Below, one piece after another: positions 10,976 through 20,357 of a stretch of 64,000 nt of DNA. The DNA is taken from the NCBI GenBank assembly GCA_016630955.3, contig CM050001.1, positions 992,001 to 1,056,000 of the forward strand, read 5' to 3'. The notes under the pieces are model-generated. The model saw only the letters and a program-made list of their open reading frames with translations, had not been told where the DNA came from and did not search any database. Within the stretch, counting starts at the first letter, position 1. Every line of letters starts with the position of its first letter. This DNA comes from Didymella arachidicola. Taxonomy: Eukaryota > Ascomycota > Dothideomycetes > Pleosporales > Didymellaceae. The translations under genes and the position numbers were made by a program.

Positions 10976-11060
10976 CTTGAGTGAATAGCAAGAAACGAAA
11001 GCTGTAAATGAGCGTCTTGCGTCTCCAAAGCTAGACGTCTTACTCTGTAGGACCCTCTGT

Positions 11061-14000
11061 TTACAGACCTGAATCTGATCTGTCTCGCAGTTTGGATGAT
11101 AGATCGCTTAGTCCTAGCTGGCGTACAAAGTTGGCGTGTCTCTGACGACTAAGGATCTTCGTAAGGCCATCAGCTGGCATCTCTGCAGTAGCCTTCCAAT
11201 CTACCTGCAGTCTGCCCTCTGCTACCTCCTGGCGTACCCATTGATGGTGTACGTCTACATGCTTCAGCTTCGTCTGAAGCTTGTCAGCTGTCTTTGTTGC
11301 GATTAAGACAGTTTGCTGGTTATCACACCACAGTGCTGGTGTTAACTCTGGGTCAAACTGGATCGCTTTAAAGAAGCGCTGCCACCACTCCATCTCTGAT
11401 CCGGCTGTTGATAGAGAGAGTAGCTCGGCCTCTGTAGTCGATTTCGTGACTGATCGTTGGACTGTCGCCTTCCAATCAACAGGCAGTCCATACAGCTTGA
11501 AGATATAGCCTTGAGAGCTGCGTCGCGTCTCTGGCTCGTCGGCAAAAGCAGCATCTGATGCACCATAGAAGAGAGGCTCATGCTCGTGCTCTTGCTGGGA
11601 TAGCATTGTGATGCTCGTTATGCCTTGCTGCTTATCTGCGGACGCTCGAATAGCCAAGTGTTTCGTGCCTATCAGGTACCTCCATACATGGCAAGCTGCG
11701 TACATATGCTTCTGCCCGGGATTCTGCAGATGACGTGCAAGTACTGAGTGTGCTCTCGCGACGTCTGGTCGTGTCGAAGTCGAAATGTAAGCCAGTGAGC
11801 CGACTAGCCGCTGGTACCTTTGAGTTCGCGCAGCACTTGGTTCCTCTGTTGATGGCAAAAGGGCATTGTCCCTTAGGGGAACATCTGGACATCTTACGCT
11901 TGACTTCAGGTCAAACTTTGCTGCAATCTTATTGATGAATGAGTCTTGAGTCAGGTAGATAGAGCGACTGAGCTCCTCGCGGATTACGCGGATACCAAGG
12001 AACCACTTCAGCTCGCCTAATTCACGGATCTCGTACGTTGTAAGCAGCTGCTGCTTGAACGTCTGGTAATAGCCCCTGTTGAGCGGGTGAACAAGAACGA
12101 CAATATCGTCCACGTAGAAAAATACGATCAAGTGATCATTCGTGTATAAGCATGGCACTCCTGGCACTGGCTCTAGGCTAAGCTTCTTCAAGGTCGATGA
12201 TAGCTCCTGGTACCAGAGCAATGGAGCTTCTTTGAGGCCATAGAGAGCGCGCTGTAGTTCAAGTAGCTCTCCAAGCTCGTCTGTAAATCCTTCTGGCGTA
12301 CGGCAGTACATTTTGCGTGGCAATCTCGCGTTGAGAAAAGCATTCATGGCGTCAAACTGAAACATCTGTAGGTCGAATGCTGCTGCTAACGCGATGAGGG
12401 CTCGAAAGACTTTAATTGCTAGCGTTGCCGCGTAGGTGTCTCCCCAAGCCTCTTGCATGTCTCCTCGTACGCATATACGCGCTTTGAACTTGTATAGGTA
12501 TCCATCTTCGTCAAATTTGTACGTGAATACCCACATCAAGGGTAGAACCTCAGCATCTGCTGTCGCTGCAGTTGCCTCTGTCTGATTGAAGCAGTCTTTT
12601 GCCCAGCAGCTATCAAGCTCAGCTCGTGCTGCCTGTGCAAACTCAGCGCCAAATGGATGATTGTTCAGATCCTTCCATCGCTTTGGTGGATCCGGCAATT
12701 GGTCGCGATGTAATCGTAGCTTTGGCATTTCTCCTGTGAGCTTTGATGGGGCTGTCGGGTTCATTGCTACTGCAAATGCTCTATAGTACGTAGCTAGAGC
12801 ATGATCTGGTGGCTTCCTGGTTCTTTTACCCGTAATGATGTTGCTGCTCACGATTGATGGGTCTGCCATCTTTGGAGCGTTGTTCTGTCGACGATCTGGT
12901 ACGTAGTCCTCGGTATTGCTCCATCCTTTTGCCCATGTTGATGGCTGCTTTCGTGGACGGTCTCGCTTGCTCGTCACAGCTGGCCGTAGTGGTCCGTCTC
13001 CGCTGCTTTTGGCTGTAGATCTATCATCTTCGTGATGCGTCTGCGGCTCATCAAGCAGTTGATCTTGAATCTGTTCCCCAGTGTCTTGATCTTCAGCGCC
13101 TTGCTGATCTTCCACACTGATCTGTTCTGCCGGCTCGGAAGCTCGGTCTAGATCTCTGTCATTGCCTGTCCACTCCTGAGGTGGTACAGTACCGCGATCT
13201 GACGGTTCTGGTGTGGGCAGAAAGCTCTGATCCTTAGAAAGCTGCTGACGTTGTTGTAGCTCAGTTACTACTTCCTGATCTGCCTCTGCCTCCGCTGTAT
13301 GCAGTATATTGAGGATCTCAATCTCTTCTTGCATAATATCTTCTTTCTCAGCCTTCTCATGGTCGTTGTAGAGGCTGCTTCTCTGGAATATCACATCTCT
13401 CACACGTATCACCTGGTTCTTTTTCGGCAGCCAGATGCGAAAGATGTTTGATGAGTCATACCCTACAAGGTATCCAACGAATGTACGAGACTCTAGCTTA
13501 TCTGCCTTCTTCAGCTTTTTGTTAAGCGTGTACGCTTTGCACCCAATCTGGGAGAAGTGCGCGACTGAAGGCTGCTTGCCGTGAACGAGTTCGTACGGCG
13601 TCTTCCAATCAATAGATCTCGTAGGCGTTACATTCGTGATCTTTGTCGCCGTGATCGCTAGCTCATTTGATAGAGACTTCGGTAGACCTGCCTTAATGCG
13701 GAGCGATCTTGCTTTCGTAATGATGATGTTTCCGGCTTGTTCTGCAGCTCCAAGCTGCTCAGGCGTGTCAGGAGCACGCAGCTCAATCTTGAGGCCTGCT
13801 TGCCTCGCGATTCTGTAGAGTTCGAGGCCATAGCCACGATCCCCATCGACTTTGAGCACAATGACTGTGTACCCGTATTGTCGCTCAATCTTGTGTAGCA
13901 GCGCCTTGAGAGCTGCTATCACTACTGGTAGTGACTTGTTCGCAAGAGTCACTGCTTCGTGCCACTTTGAGTACTCGCATACTGCATGCAGCAGGTAGCG

Positions 14001-15851
14001 ATCTCCATTGTAGCATGTTTCTCCAGTCGGTATGAGCTGTACAAGATCAACGACTATTCGATAGAAAGGCCTTGTCGCATGATCATCTGACGCGCGTCTG
14101 CTGACCTGAGCTGCCGATTTTGATTGTATACAGGTCTCACACTCGTGCATCCTTGGAGCTCTGGCGTCTTTGTCAAGAGTTATACCCTGTACATTCCTAC
14201 TCAGATGGTCAATCACGTCCTTGCCAGCGTGTGCAAACATCTCATGAGCTTCGACATGGGATGTGTGAATTGGACGTCGATCTTCTCGCGATGGCTTGTA
14301 CGCTCGCCGTACTGTCGCCGCGAAGCTGCTCAGAGCTAGGCGATCATTTTCTTCAGCGTCGACAATCCAATGCCCATTTGCGTATTTAAGCGAACAGATG
14401 ACGTTTGATGGATGCTTCTGATACATTGCATCTCTCCCTGAGTCGAACTGCACGTCTATCTCTCGGCATCGTGAGAGGCTTACAACGTTTGTAAGGAAGC
14501 CTTCTACAAGTGCGACGTTAGACAATTGAATCTTGCCTATACCGTTCGGCCGGTTAACGCTGAACGTCACCTCTCCCCAGGCCTGTATCGCCAAGGTTGA
14601 GTCTCCTGCTAAGACCATCTCATGAGGTCTTGCCTTCCGTGTCTCTTGCCAGCCAAATCTCGTCGAGTTGCATACGTGAATATTCGAGCCTGGGTCGAGT
14701 ATCCATCGATTACGTATCGCTGGCAAAGCCTTCTGCTGTACCTGTGCGACAGAGAAGCTGTTGTAGGTGACAAAGCTTGCGCTGCTCTTCCCACCATCAA
14801 GTGTGAGCGTCTCATCTGTGCCTTTTACTCTCTTGCCGTGCCGAGCTAGGAGCTTATTGATTCTCTTAACTTGCTCTGGATCCTTCAAGGCTGCTGCTAC
14901 TCGGTCTTGCACAGCTTTAGCCGGTTGAAAGTCCTCGGGTCTCTTCGGATGATCTGGAAACAGGTACCAGCACTCTCTATACCAGTGCTTGCTCCCGCAG
15001 ATACATTCTGGCTTGTATGGAGCTGATCTCGATGATCTCTGCTCCTTCTGATGCTGTTCTGACTTGGCTGATACACCTAATGACGCAAACGTACCAAGTG
15101 ATGCCGCAGTAGGTCCGATTCTTCGGTAATAGATTCTGAACTGAGCGATGTAGTCTGCCACCGGTTGAACTTCATTCGTCTTGCCTGCTGTCTCTTTCAT
15201 GATTAAATCATGATGCGATGATCCTGCCCATTCTGGCGCGATCGTCCTGATAGCTGACAGGAAATCCTCCTGAGCTCGACAGCCCGTTGTTTCAGGAAGG
15301 TCTACTTCCCTGCACTGATTCGTAATGTGAATCCAGTCGTCGAGCCACTGCTCGAGATCGCGACTCTGAGGGCCTTCCTGCAGAGATCGATACTTGACGA
15401 TTAGCTCTCTGGTTCGTGTAGCAGTTGTCGGCGCGAACTGCTTCTTGAGAGCGATCAGTCGATCGTACACCTCATCTTTTCCGTTGATGAGGTAAAGGTG
15501 ACGAGCAGCAATCGTACGGCTGATATCCAAAAGAAGTTCGCCTTCCTTCTGCTTTTTCTTCGCGTACTCTGCTCTTTCATATCTCCAGTCGTGGAGGAGA
15601 TCACTGTACACTGCCTGCTGGCCTGCGTCCAGCTGGGCAATCGCTGTCGCTCCAGCTCTGACATCGCTGGGCAGTGGTTTGATAGGTTCTTCGAGCTTCG
15701 GTAGCTCGCTCTGTGGTTTCGAGATGTCATGGTACTTCCAAATAGCATCTACGACGGCTTTCTCTCGTCGTAGCTGGAACCATGACTCCCAATCGACTGG
15801 TTTATCCAGTATAACGGTCACTCGTGTGACTCCAGCGTCGTTGTACGACAT
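11061..15851 (-). CDS. Ty1/copia Gag-Pol polyprotein
   Basis: This is a single open frame of 1596 residues. In order it shows a Gag region with a Cys/His cluster (CICGSKHWYREC), an aspartic protease site (WILDPGS, where DSG is commoner), the pre-integrase/integrase core, a long acidic hydrophilic linker, the reverse transcriptase with FDAMNAFLNA and the FYVDD catalytic box, and a C-terminal RNase H with LWCDNQ. The product copies the element RNA into DNA in a virus-like particle and integrates it. ATG 15851 is the first Met of the frame. No frameshift separates gag and pol. Its insertion split pogo element X. Confidence 0.95.
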   Translation of the reverse strand: MSYNDAGVTRVTVILDKPVDWESWFQLRREKAVVDAIWKYHDISKPQSELPKLEEPIKPLPSDVRAGATAIAQLDAGQQAVYSDLLHDWRYERAEYAKKKQKEGELLLDISRTIAARHLYLINGKDEVYDRLIALKKQFAPTTATRTRELIVKYRSLQEGPQSRDLEQWLDDWIHITNQCREVDLPETTGCRAQEDFLSAIRTIAPEWAGSSHHDLIMKETAGKTNEVQPVADYIAQFRIYYRRIGPTAASLGTFASLGVSAKSEQHQKEQRSSRSAPYKPECICGSKHWYRECWYLFPDHPKRPEDFQPAKAVQDRVAAALKDPEQVKRINKLLARHGKRVKGTDETLTLDGGKSSASFVTYNSFSVAQVQQKALPAIRNRWILDPGSNIHVCNSTRFGWQETRKARPHEMVLAGDSTLAIQAWGEVTFSVNRPNGIGKIQLSNVALVEGFLTNVVSLSRCREIDVQFDSGRDAMYQKHPSNVICSLKYANGHWIVDAEENDRLALSSFAATVRRAYKPSREDRRPIHTSHVEAHEMFAHAGKDVIDHLSRNVQGITLDKDARAPRMHECETCIQSKSAAQVSRRASDDHATRPFYRIVVDLVQLIPTGETCYNGDRYLLHAVCEYSKWHEAVTLANKSLPVVIAALKALLHKIERQYGYTVIVLKVDGDRGYGLELYRIARQAGLKIELRAPDTPEQLGAAEQAGNIIITKARSLRIKAGLPKSLSNELAITATKITNVTPTRSIDWKTPYELVHGKQPSVAHFSQIGCKAYTLNKKLKKADKLESRTFVGYLVGYDSSNIFRIWLPKKNQVIRVRDVIFQRSSLYNDHEKAEKEDIMQEEIEILNILHTAEAEADQEVVTELQQRQQLSKDQSFLPTPEPSDRGTVPPQEWTGNDRDLDRASEPAEQISVEDQQGAEDQDTGEQIQDQLLDEPQTHHEDDRSTAKSSGDGPLRPAVTSKRDRPRKQPSTWAKGWSNTEDYVPDRRQNNAPKMADPSIVSSNIITGKRTRKPPDHALATYYRAFAVAMNPTAPSKLTGEMPKLRLHRDQLPDPPKRWKDLNNHPFGAEFAQAARAELDSCWAKDCFNQTEATAATADAEVLPLMWVFTYKFDEDGYLYKFKARICVRGDMQEAWGDTYAATLAIKVFRALIALAAAFDLQMFQFDAMNAFLNARLPRKMYCRTPEGFTDELGELLELQRALYGLKEAPLLWYQELSSTLKKLSLEPVPGVPCLYTNDHLIVFFYVDDIVVLVHPLNRGYYQTFKQQLLTTYEIRELGELKWFLGIRVIREELSRSIYLTQDSFINKIAAKFDLKSSVRCPDVPLRDNALLPSTEEPSAARTQRYQRLVGSLAYISTSTRPDVARAHSVLARHLQNPGQKHMYAACHVWRYLIGTKHLAIRASADKQQGITSITMLSQQEHEHEPLFYGASDAAFADEPETRRSSQGYIFKLYGLPVDWKATVQRSVTKSTTEAELLSLSTAGSEMEWWQRFFKAIQFDPELTPALWCDNQQTVLIATKTADKLQTKLKHVDVHHQWVRQEVAEGRLQVDWKATAEMPADGLTKILSRQRHANFVRQLGLSDLSSKLRDRSDSGL

Positions 15852-16062
15852 CGTGATCTTCGTGATTAATCACCAAACTGATCTCTGTACAGAGCAGCAG
15901 TTCTGGTCCGTTAGCGACACCACCTGATGGCTGTCGACTAGAAAGGTCTTTGACGCTGATCAGCTGTCAGTAGACAAAACGAGGTAGAAGTGAACGTAGT
16001 CGTTGTCAGTTACACGTCTAGAGCTGTTTTAGTGCTGAGTAGCGCAGTCTAAGAGGTGCAAA

Positions 16063-16075
16063 CCGGGCTCATAAC
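16063..16075 (-). promoter_or_regulatory. Primer binding site, half-tRNA initiator-Met type
   Basis: Directly inside the 5' LTR the minus strand reads GTTATGAGCCCGG. This is complementary to CCGGGCTCATAAC, the 5' anticodon stem and loop of eukaryotic initiator tRNA-Met, cut in the anticodon loop. Drosophila copia and yeast Ty5 use this type of internal priming. Confidence 0.75.
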
Positions 16076-16197
16076 TGTGTGCGGGCAGAGGCCAGGCGTA
16101 GAAAAGAGGGACTAGGTTGTTTCCTATCTAATGAGGGGAAGAGGGAATATACACCCTACAGATGATTATGTAACAGAGCACGTGATGCTGGCTAACA
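16076..16197 (-). repeat. Copia 5' LTR
   Basis: 122 bp, identical by eye to 10843-10964, followed by the GTTTC duplication at 16198-16202. Confidence 0.95.
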
Positions 16198-17453
16198 GTT
16201 TCTTTGCCAAGCCTTGTACGTGTTGGGAGTACTTCAGTTTCAACGGCGAGAAACACACCACATTAAGTGGCTGGAGGATGTGCGATAAGTAAGCAGGCAT
16301 GCAAAGAGTAAGGATCTTGTGTATGAGGCAGAAATCCTTAAAATCCTGGTTAAGATGGCTCTCATGACCGTCCAAGATAAGCAGCCTGTACGACCCCTTC
16401 TAACGCGTCTTTGTATGCTGGTTAAAGTGCTTTAACCACTCAAGCCTAAGTGCGTTGTTAGTCTAGCCGTTCTCAGAGACAGAGAGCTTCTAATTGTACG
16501 GTATGTTAGTCTCCTCGTACCAGGCAGAGATGTGTACGCGCCCTTTGTAGATAATAAAGGGTAGAATAGCATACCCAGCAGCGCAGATGCTCTGGATGAC
16601 TGTAACCCACTCGCGATCGCCTAGCTGGATGACAGTTGGCTTCGTACGCCTCTCTGAGCCTGTGACAACTTTTATTTAGGCGACAACTCCCATCTAAAAG
16701 CCAGTCTCATTAAAGTTGTAGGTGTTATTATTAAAGACCCTATACTTGTCTTTTGTCTCTTGTACGAGTTTAAACCACGCGCTGATAACCTCTAGGTCTT
16801 CCTAGAGTACTCTCTGACGGTCCTTTGCTCGATTGAAAGCCATTTTAAGCTCCTCTGTACGCTGTACGAATCGGCCTGCCCAGTTCTTGCCAACAGGTGT
16901 CCTGCCACGTACGGCCAGTAGTTGATTGGCGATATCTGCTACCTCAGGCAGCCGGAGGGGAAACCCACGCGCGTCAAGCTCAAGAATGTGTCGTACAATC
17001 GTTTCCTCTTCAGCTATAGAGAGCTTCTGGCCGTTGGGAGGTGCCTTAGGTCGAAACGTGATATTACGGCGCCGGTCAGAGAGCCGCTGGAAAGGCACAT
17101 TAAAAGCTGCTGCAGCACGTCGCACGCTCTAAAACTGTCCCTTATCGTACGCCTTAAGGGCAAGAGCAATTCTACCTTCTTGCTGAATTAATTCCTGCCT
17201 GCGTTGTTGTTGCATGTTATATTATACGGCAAAGTTGCAATGCTATAACGCTTTTCAAAATACCTTCGACACCACGTGATTTTAGCGGGGTCGCCGGAAA
17301 CTTCAACAACATCACCCATAGTACAAAATAAAGCGTATTTCAATGCACAAAGCTTTTAAATTAACCTCTGATTATCGCGAGCCGTCATCTGAAGCTCTAT
17401 CGCCATTATTATCACGACTTTTTGGTGTTGTTAAGTCTCGTTTCCCTGCCACA

Positions 17454-18473
17454 ATGCGTCAGAACGGCTAGCGGCTGTCAGCCACGCTTCAGCAGTCCGT
17501 TATGGAGCATATAGCTGCTGGTGAAAAAGATGCTGACGTTGTGGCTGCCACAGGCGTCCATCGCGAGACGATAGCAAAGTTGAGGTTGAACTTGGAGTAC
17601 TGGGGACAGTGCTATCCTCCGCCAACAGTCAGGCTTGGGCGACCTAGATTACTACGGCAGGCTCAACTGGAAGCTCTAGAGGCGTACCTTGATGGCAGAC
17701 CCAGCGCTTATCTGGATGAGATGCAGCAATTCTTGTACGACGACTTCGATATAGACTGCTCACTGCCGACAGTGTGGCGAGCTCTACAGAAGCTCCACTT
17801 CTCAAGAAAGCTGGCTACAAAGCGTGCGAGGGAGCAAAGTGAGCCACTCCGACGGGTCTTCCGAGCGCGGATGACACAGTATAAAGCTGAACAGATTATC
17901 GCTATTGATGAGAGTGCTTGCAACGAGCGAACTGGCGATCGCAAGTACGGTTGGAGTAGAGTCAACACGCCTGTTGAGCTGGAGTATAGCATGCAGAGGA
18001 GCGAGCGCTGGTCACTTTTACCAGCAATGACAGTCAACGGGTACCTCACTTACACTATCTTTCAGGGCGCAATTACCTCAGCGATCATGGAGGACTTCAT
18101 GGCTCGCTGTGTGCTGCCTCATACAACACCAGGTTACTCAGTAATCGTTCTGGATAACGCGTCAATTCATCGATCGGCTCGGCTTCGTGAGCTTTGTGCG
18201 ATGTATGAGGTGCAACTAGAGTATCTTCCGCCATACTCTCCTGACTACAACCCTATCGAGAAGAGCTTCAAACAATTAAAGAGCTGGATAAAGAAGCACG
18301 CCAACGAGCAGGAGATCTTTGAGGACTTCTACTACTTCTTAGAGTATGCTGTAGAACGCGTGTTACGAGAGATTGATTGCCGCAGCTGGTTCTGGGTTTG
18401 TGGTTACCGGCCAGAGGGATGGGGAGACGTGCACGGGCATCCCGAGACTGACGACGTCGACGATTGCTGGTGA
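17454..18473 (+). pseudogene. DDE_3 superfamily (IS630/Tc1-type) transposase, stop at codon 6
   Basis: The 339-residue frame has an N-terminal helix-turn-helix (about residues 17-75) and a DDE_3 core with IIAIDES, VIVLDNASIH and PPYSPDYNPIE, giving the DD34E spacing of Tc1-like enzymes. From ATG 17454 the sixth codon is TAG (17469-17471), which fits CAG-to-TAG. A later in-frame ATG at 17502 gives an otherwise open 323-residue protein, so a slightly shortened but perhaps functional enzyme is possible. It is separated from the convergent second gene by about 180 bp. Confidence 0.85.
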
Positions 18474-18650
18474 GAAAGTGTTGCGCAACCTACAAAAGCA
18501 ATTAAATAATTCTGAAAATTTTATAGAAGGTTGCCTGTATATAGATCAGTACTTAAACAGCTTCTTATAAATTAATATTATGTTGTTGTGGTTTAGTATA
18601 GGTGATGTACTTGAACAGGTGGCGAAAATCGCGACTCACCTCGTCAGGCA

Positions 18651-20294
18651 TCACACAGTAATGTCGCTCAACGGAGACCTGTGGTTTTGCTCGCGCCGCG
18701 ATTGCTGAGACCTGCGCGCAGCAACAATCTTTTCAAAGTCGTCAGGTTTGAGGCCTCTATACGTCTTTCTCCATTTAAGTGCATAACGGCGGAGTTGAAG
18801 TAAGAAGCCAGGTGCAAGGCCGAAGTGCTCAACCCACAAAGCCATGCTCACTCCATTCTCATTGCTGTTGTCCATCAACATGTTGATATTAATGTGACCG
18901 TCTCGTATAACTTTATCCCTAAGCTCTTAGATAGCTTCCTCAGCGCCGTTAACGTCCTATTTAGCCGCGAAATACTCTAGAAAGTTGTCAGTATGGGCCA
19001 TAATTTCCCCCCAAAACTCGTACTCAAATGGCACCCAGCCAGCGGCTGGCCGATGGGCTGCCAAGCCGCCATTAATTTGCTGCAATTGAGCCATCAGAAC
19101 AGATTTTTGGAGCTCCCGCACCTCGTCTAGTACACCTCCGCCGCTACACCCGCCGACGTTGTGCTGCCGCTTGCGTACTTTGTCAATCTCACTCCTCTCG
19201 CGAGCTCTCATTATAGCAGATTTGACGCGATCGTTTGGCTCCGCAACAGTACACTGTCGTAAGTCCACTGCCTTTGCCCACATCGCGATAATATTCGGGT
19301 TGACAGGATAGTGACTCTCGTCAGGTAAGCCACTACGCGGCCGCCAGCAAGTCCACGGCCAGTTACCGCACTCTTTATCCTCACAACGCCAGTGGTCTCT
19401 TACAGCAAGCGTGGCCCCAGCTCCCATCAAATTTGCAGCAACTACACCCTCTAACGCCTCTTCTTGTATGACAGTCGCCGTGCGCGCTCACACTTGAGAT
19501 AATCGCGGAGGAGGCGGAGCGATCGCAGCCGGTTGCGATGAGGGGATAGGGATAGGGTCGCCAGTGAGGTACAGGTTGAAGTCAATAGTGAGCTTCTCGC
19601 TGGTGTCGAGGTCTAGTGACTTTGCTAAGTCTCTCAGGTCGTGTACGTCGCGTACGTTGCCCCTACGAAGCTGTTTCTGGGGTCTATCGCGCTTGTTAGT
19701 ACCTCTGCCAAACCAGAGCTCTGCCACAAGACTCGCTACTTCGATGTTGCTGCGGCGGTTGACTTGGCTGTCAACTACATCGTCGACCCACATCCACAGA
19801 CCCGTCATAGTAAGTGAGTTCACTTTGTAGTTGCTCATAGAGTCAGCCGCTGAGTGGATAGGGTTCCTCTCAATGTCTCCGAAGGTCGCGCGGTAACGCA
19901 AAGTGGCGATCGTCTCATGCTCTGGCTCTGAGAAAGCCTCCTCCCCAGCAGCGGCTGACTCCTCTCCAGCACCGGCAGCAACTTCGCTGAGAGCTTCTAC
20001 ATCATCGACTACCTCCTCTGGGTTGGGGTCTCCGTCGTCGACCTCGGGGTCATCGCTATCCTCACCTCGCACAAACAACGACTGCTCCTCCTCTGCCTCA
20101 GTGGCTTGGCTTGCAGGTGGTCTCGATGAAAGACGTCGTACTGTAGATGGCGGCGTAGGTGGATTCCGTCCTACTTCGAAGCGGCTTGTGGCTGTTCGCT
20201 GACGTTTACTATAGGCGGGTGTAGCGGATGCATCCTCTGTCAATTCGGCAGCCGGCTCATCGATTGTCCGACGTTTTGACCTTCTCAGAGGCAT
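18651..20294 (-). pseudogene. Second gene of the DDE_3 transposon, unknown function
   Basis: One frame of 547 codons runs from ATG 20294 to 18651, broken by only three stops: TGA 19488-19490, TAG 18957-18959 and TAA 18927-18929. All fit C-to-T changes of CGA, CAG and CAA on the coding strand. The predicted protein starts with a basic cluster (RRSKRR), has a long acidic low-complexity stretch (about residues 75-130), then a conserved-looking central region and a Cys/Trp-rich motif (WRCEDKECGNWPWTCW, near residue 300). The C-terminal segment is rich in helix-forming residues. I recognise no enzyme family. Being inside the inverted repeats and convergent with the transposase, it is best read as an accessory transposon gene, perhaps DNA-binding. 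Confidence 0.7.
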
Positions 20295-20357
20295 CACAAC
20301 ACCACGAAAAGTCGATATACCGAAAATATCTAGCTTCAAGCTATCCAGAAGGAGTAG

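Larger units (their letters stand above)
10843..16197 (-). mobile_element. Intact Ty1/copia LTR retrotransposon (5355 bp)
   Basis: Two identical 122-bp LTRs (TGTGTGCGGG...GCTAACA, TG...CA ends) flank one long open polyprotein gene. The 5-bp target duplication GTTTC is present at 10838-10842 and 16198-16202. The element reads right to left. Identical LTRs and an open frame imply a recent insertion. Confidence 0.97.
10170..17215 (-). pseudogene. Pogo-type transposase relic, split by the copia insertion
   Basis: Reading starts at ATG 17215 with a Gln/Arg-rich leader and a helix-turn-helix (RRAAAAFNV), passes the CENP-B region and catalytic blocks (degenerate DGHESH near 16360 and LQPL near 16270), and breaks at the copia insertion near 16200. 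It resumes at 10837 and ends at 10170 with a CCHC knuckle (CSNCGKTRHNARTC). Several TAG stops (for example near 17130, 16800 and 16460) replace Gln or Trp codons, as RIP would cause. The DNA-binding segment differs from the intact copies, in keeping with its different terminal repeats. Confidence 0.82.
10087..17243 (-). mobile_element. Pogo/Fot1-like transposon X, RIP-damaged and split by a copia element
   Basis: The left terminus starts at 10087 after TA 10085-10086 and carries two CACCGAGCC motifs 17 bp apart, then CACTTTTCC. The element is interrupted at 10838-10842/16198-16202 by the copia element (GTTTC duplication). On the right it reaches the transposase start near 17215 and a stub resembling the inner end of its own inverted repeat, then ends abruptly at the DDE_3 transposon. 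The outer right terminus is missing. Confidence 0.82.
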
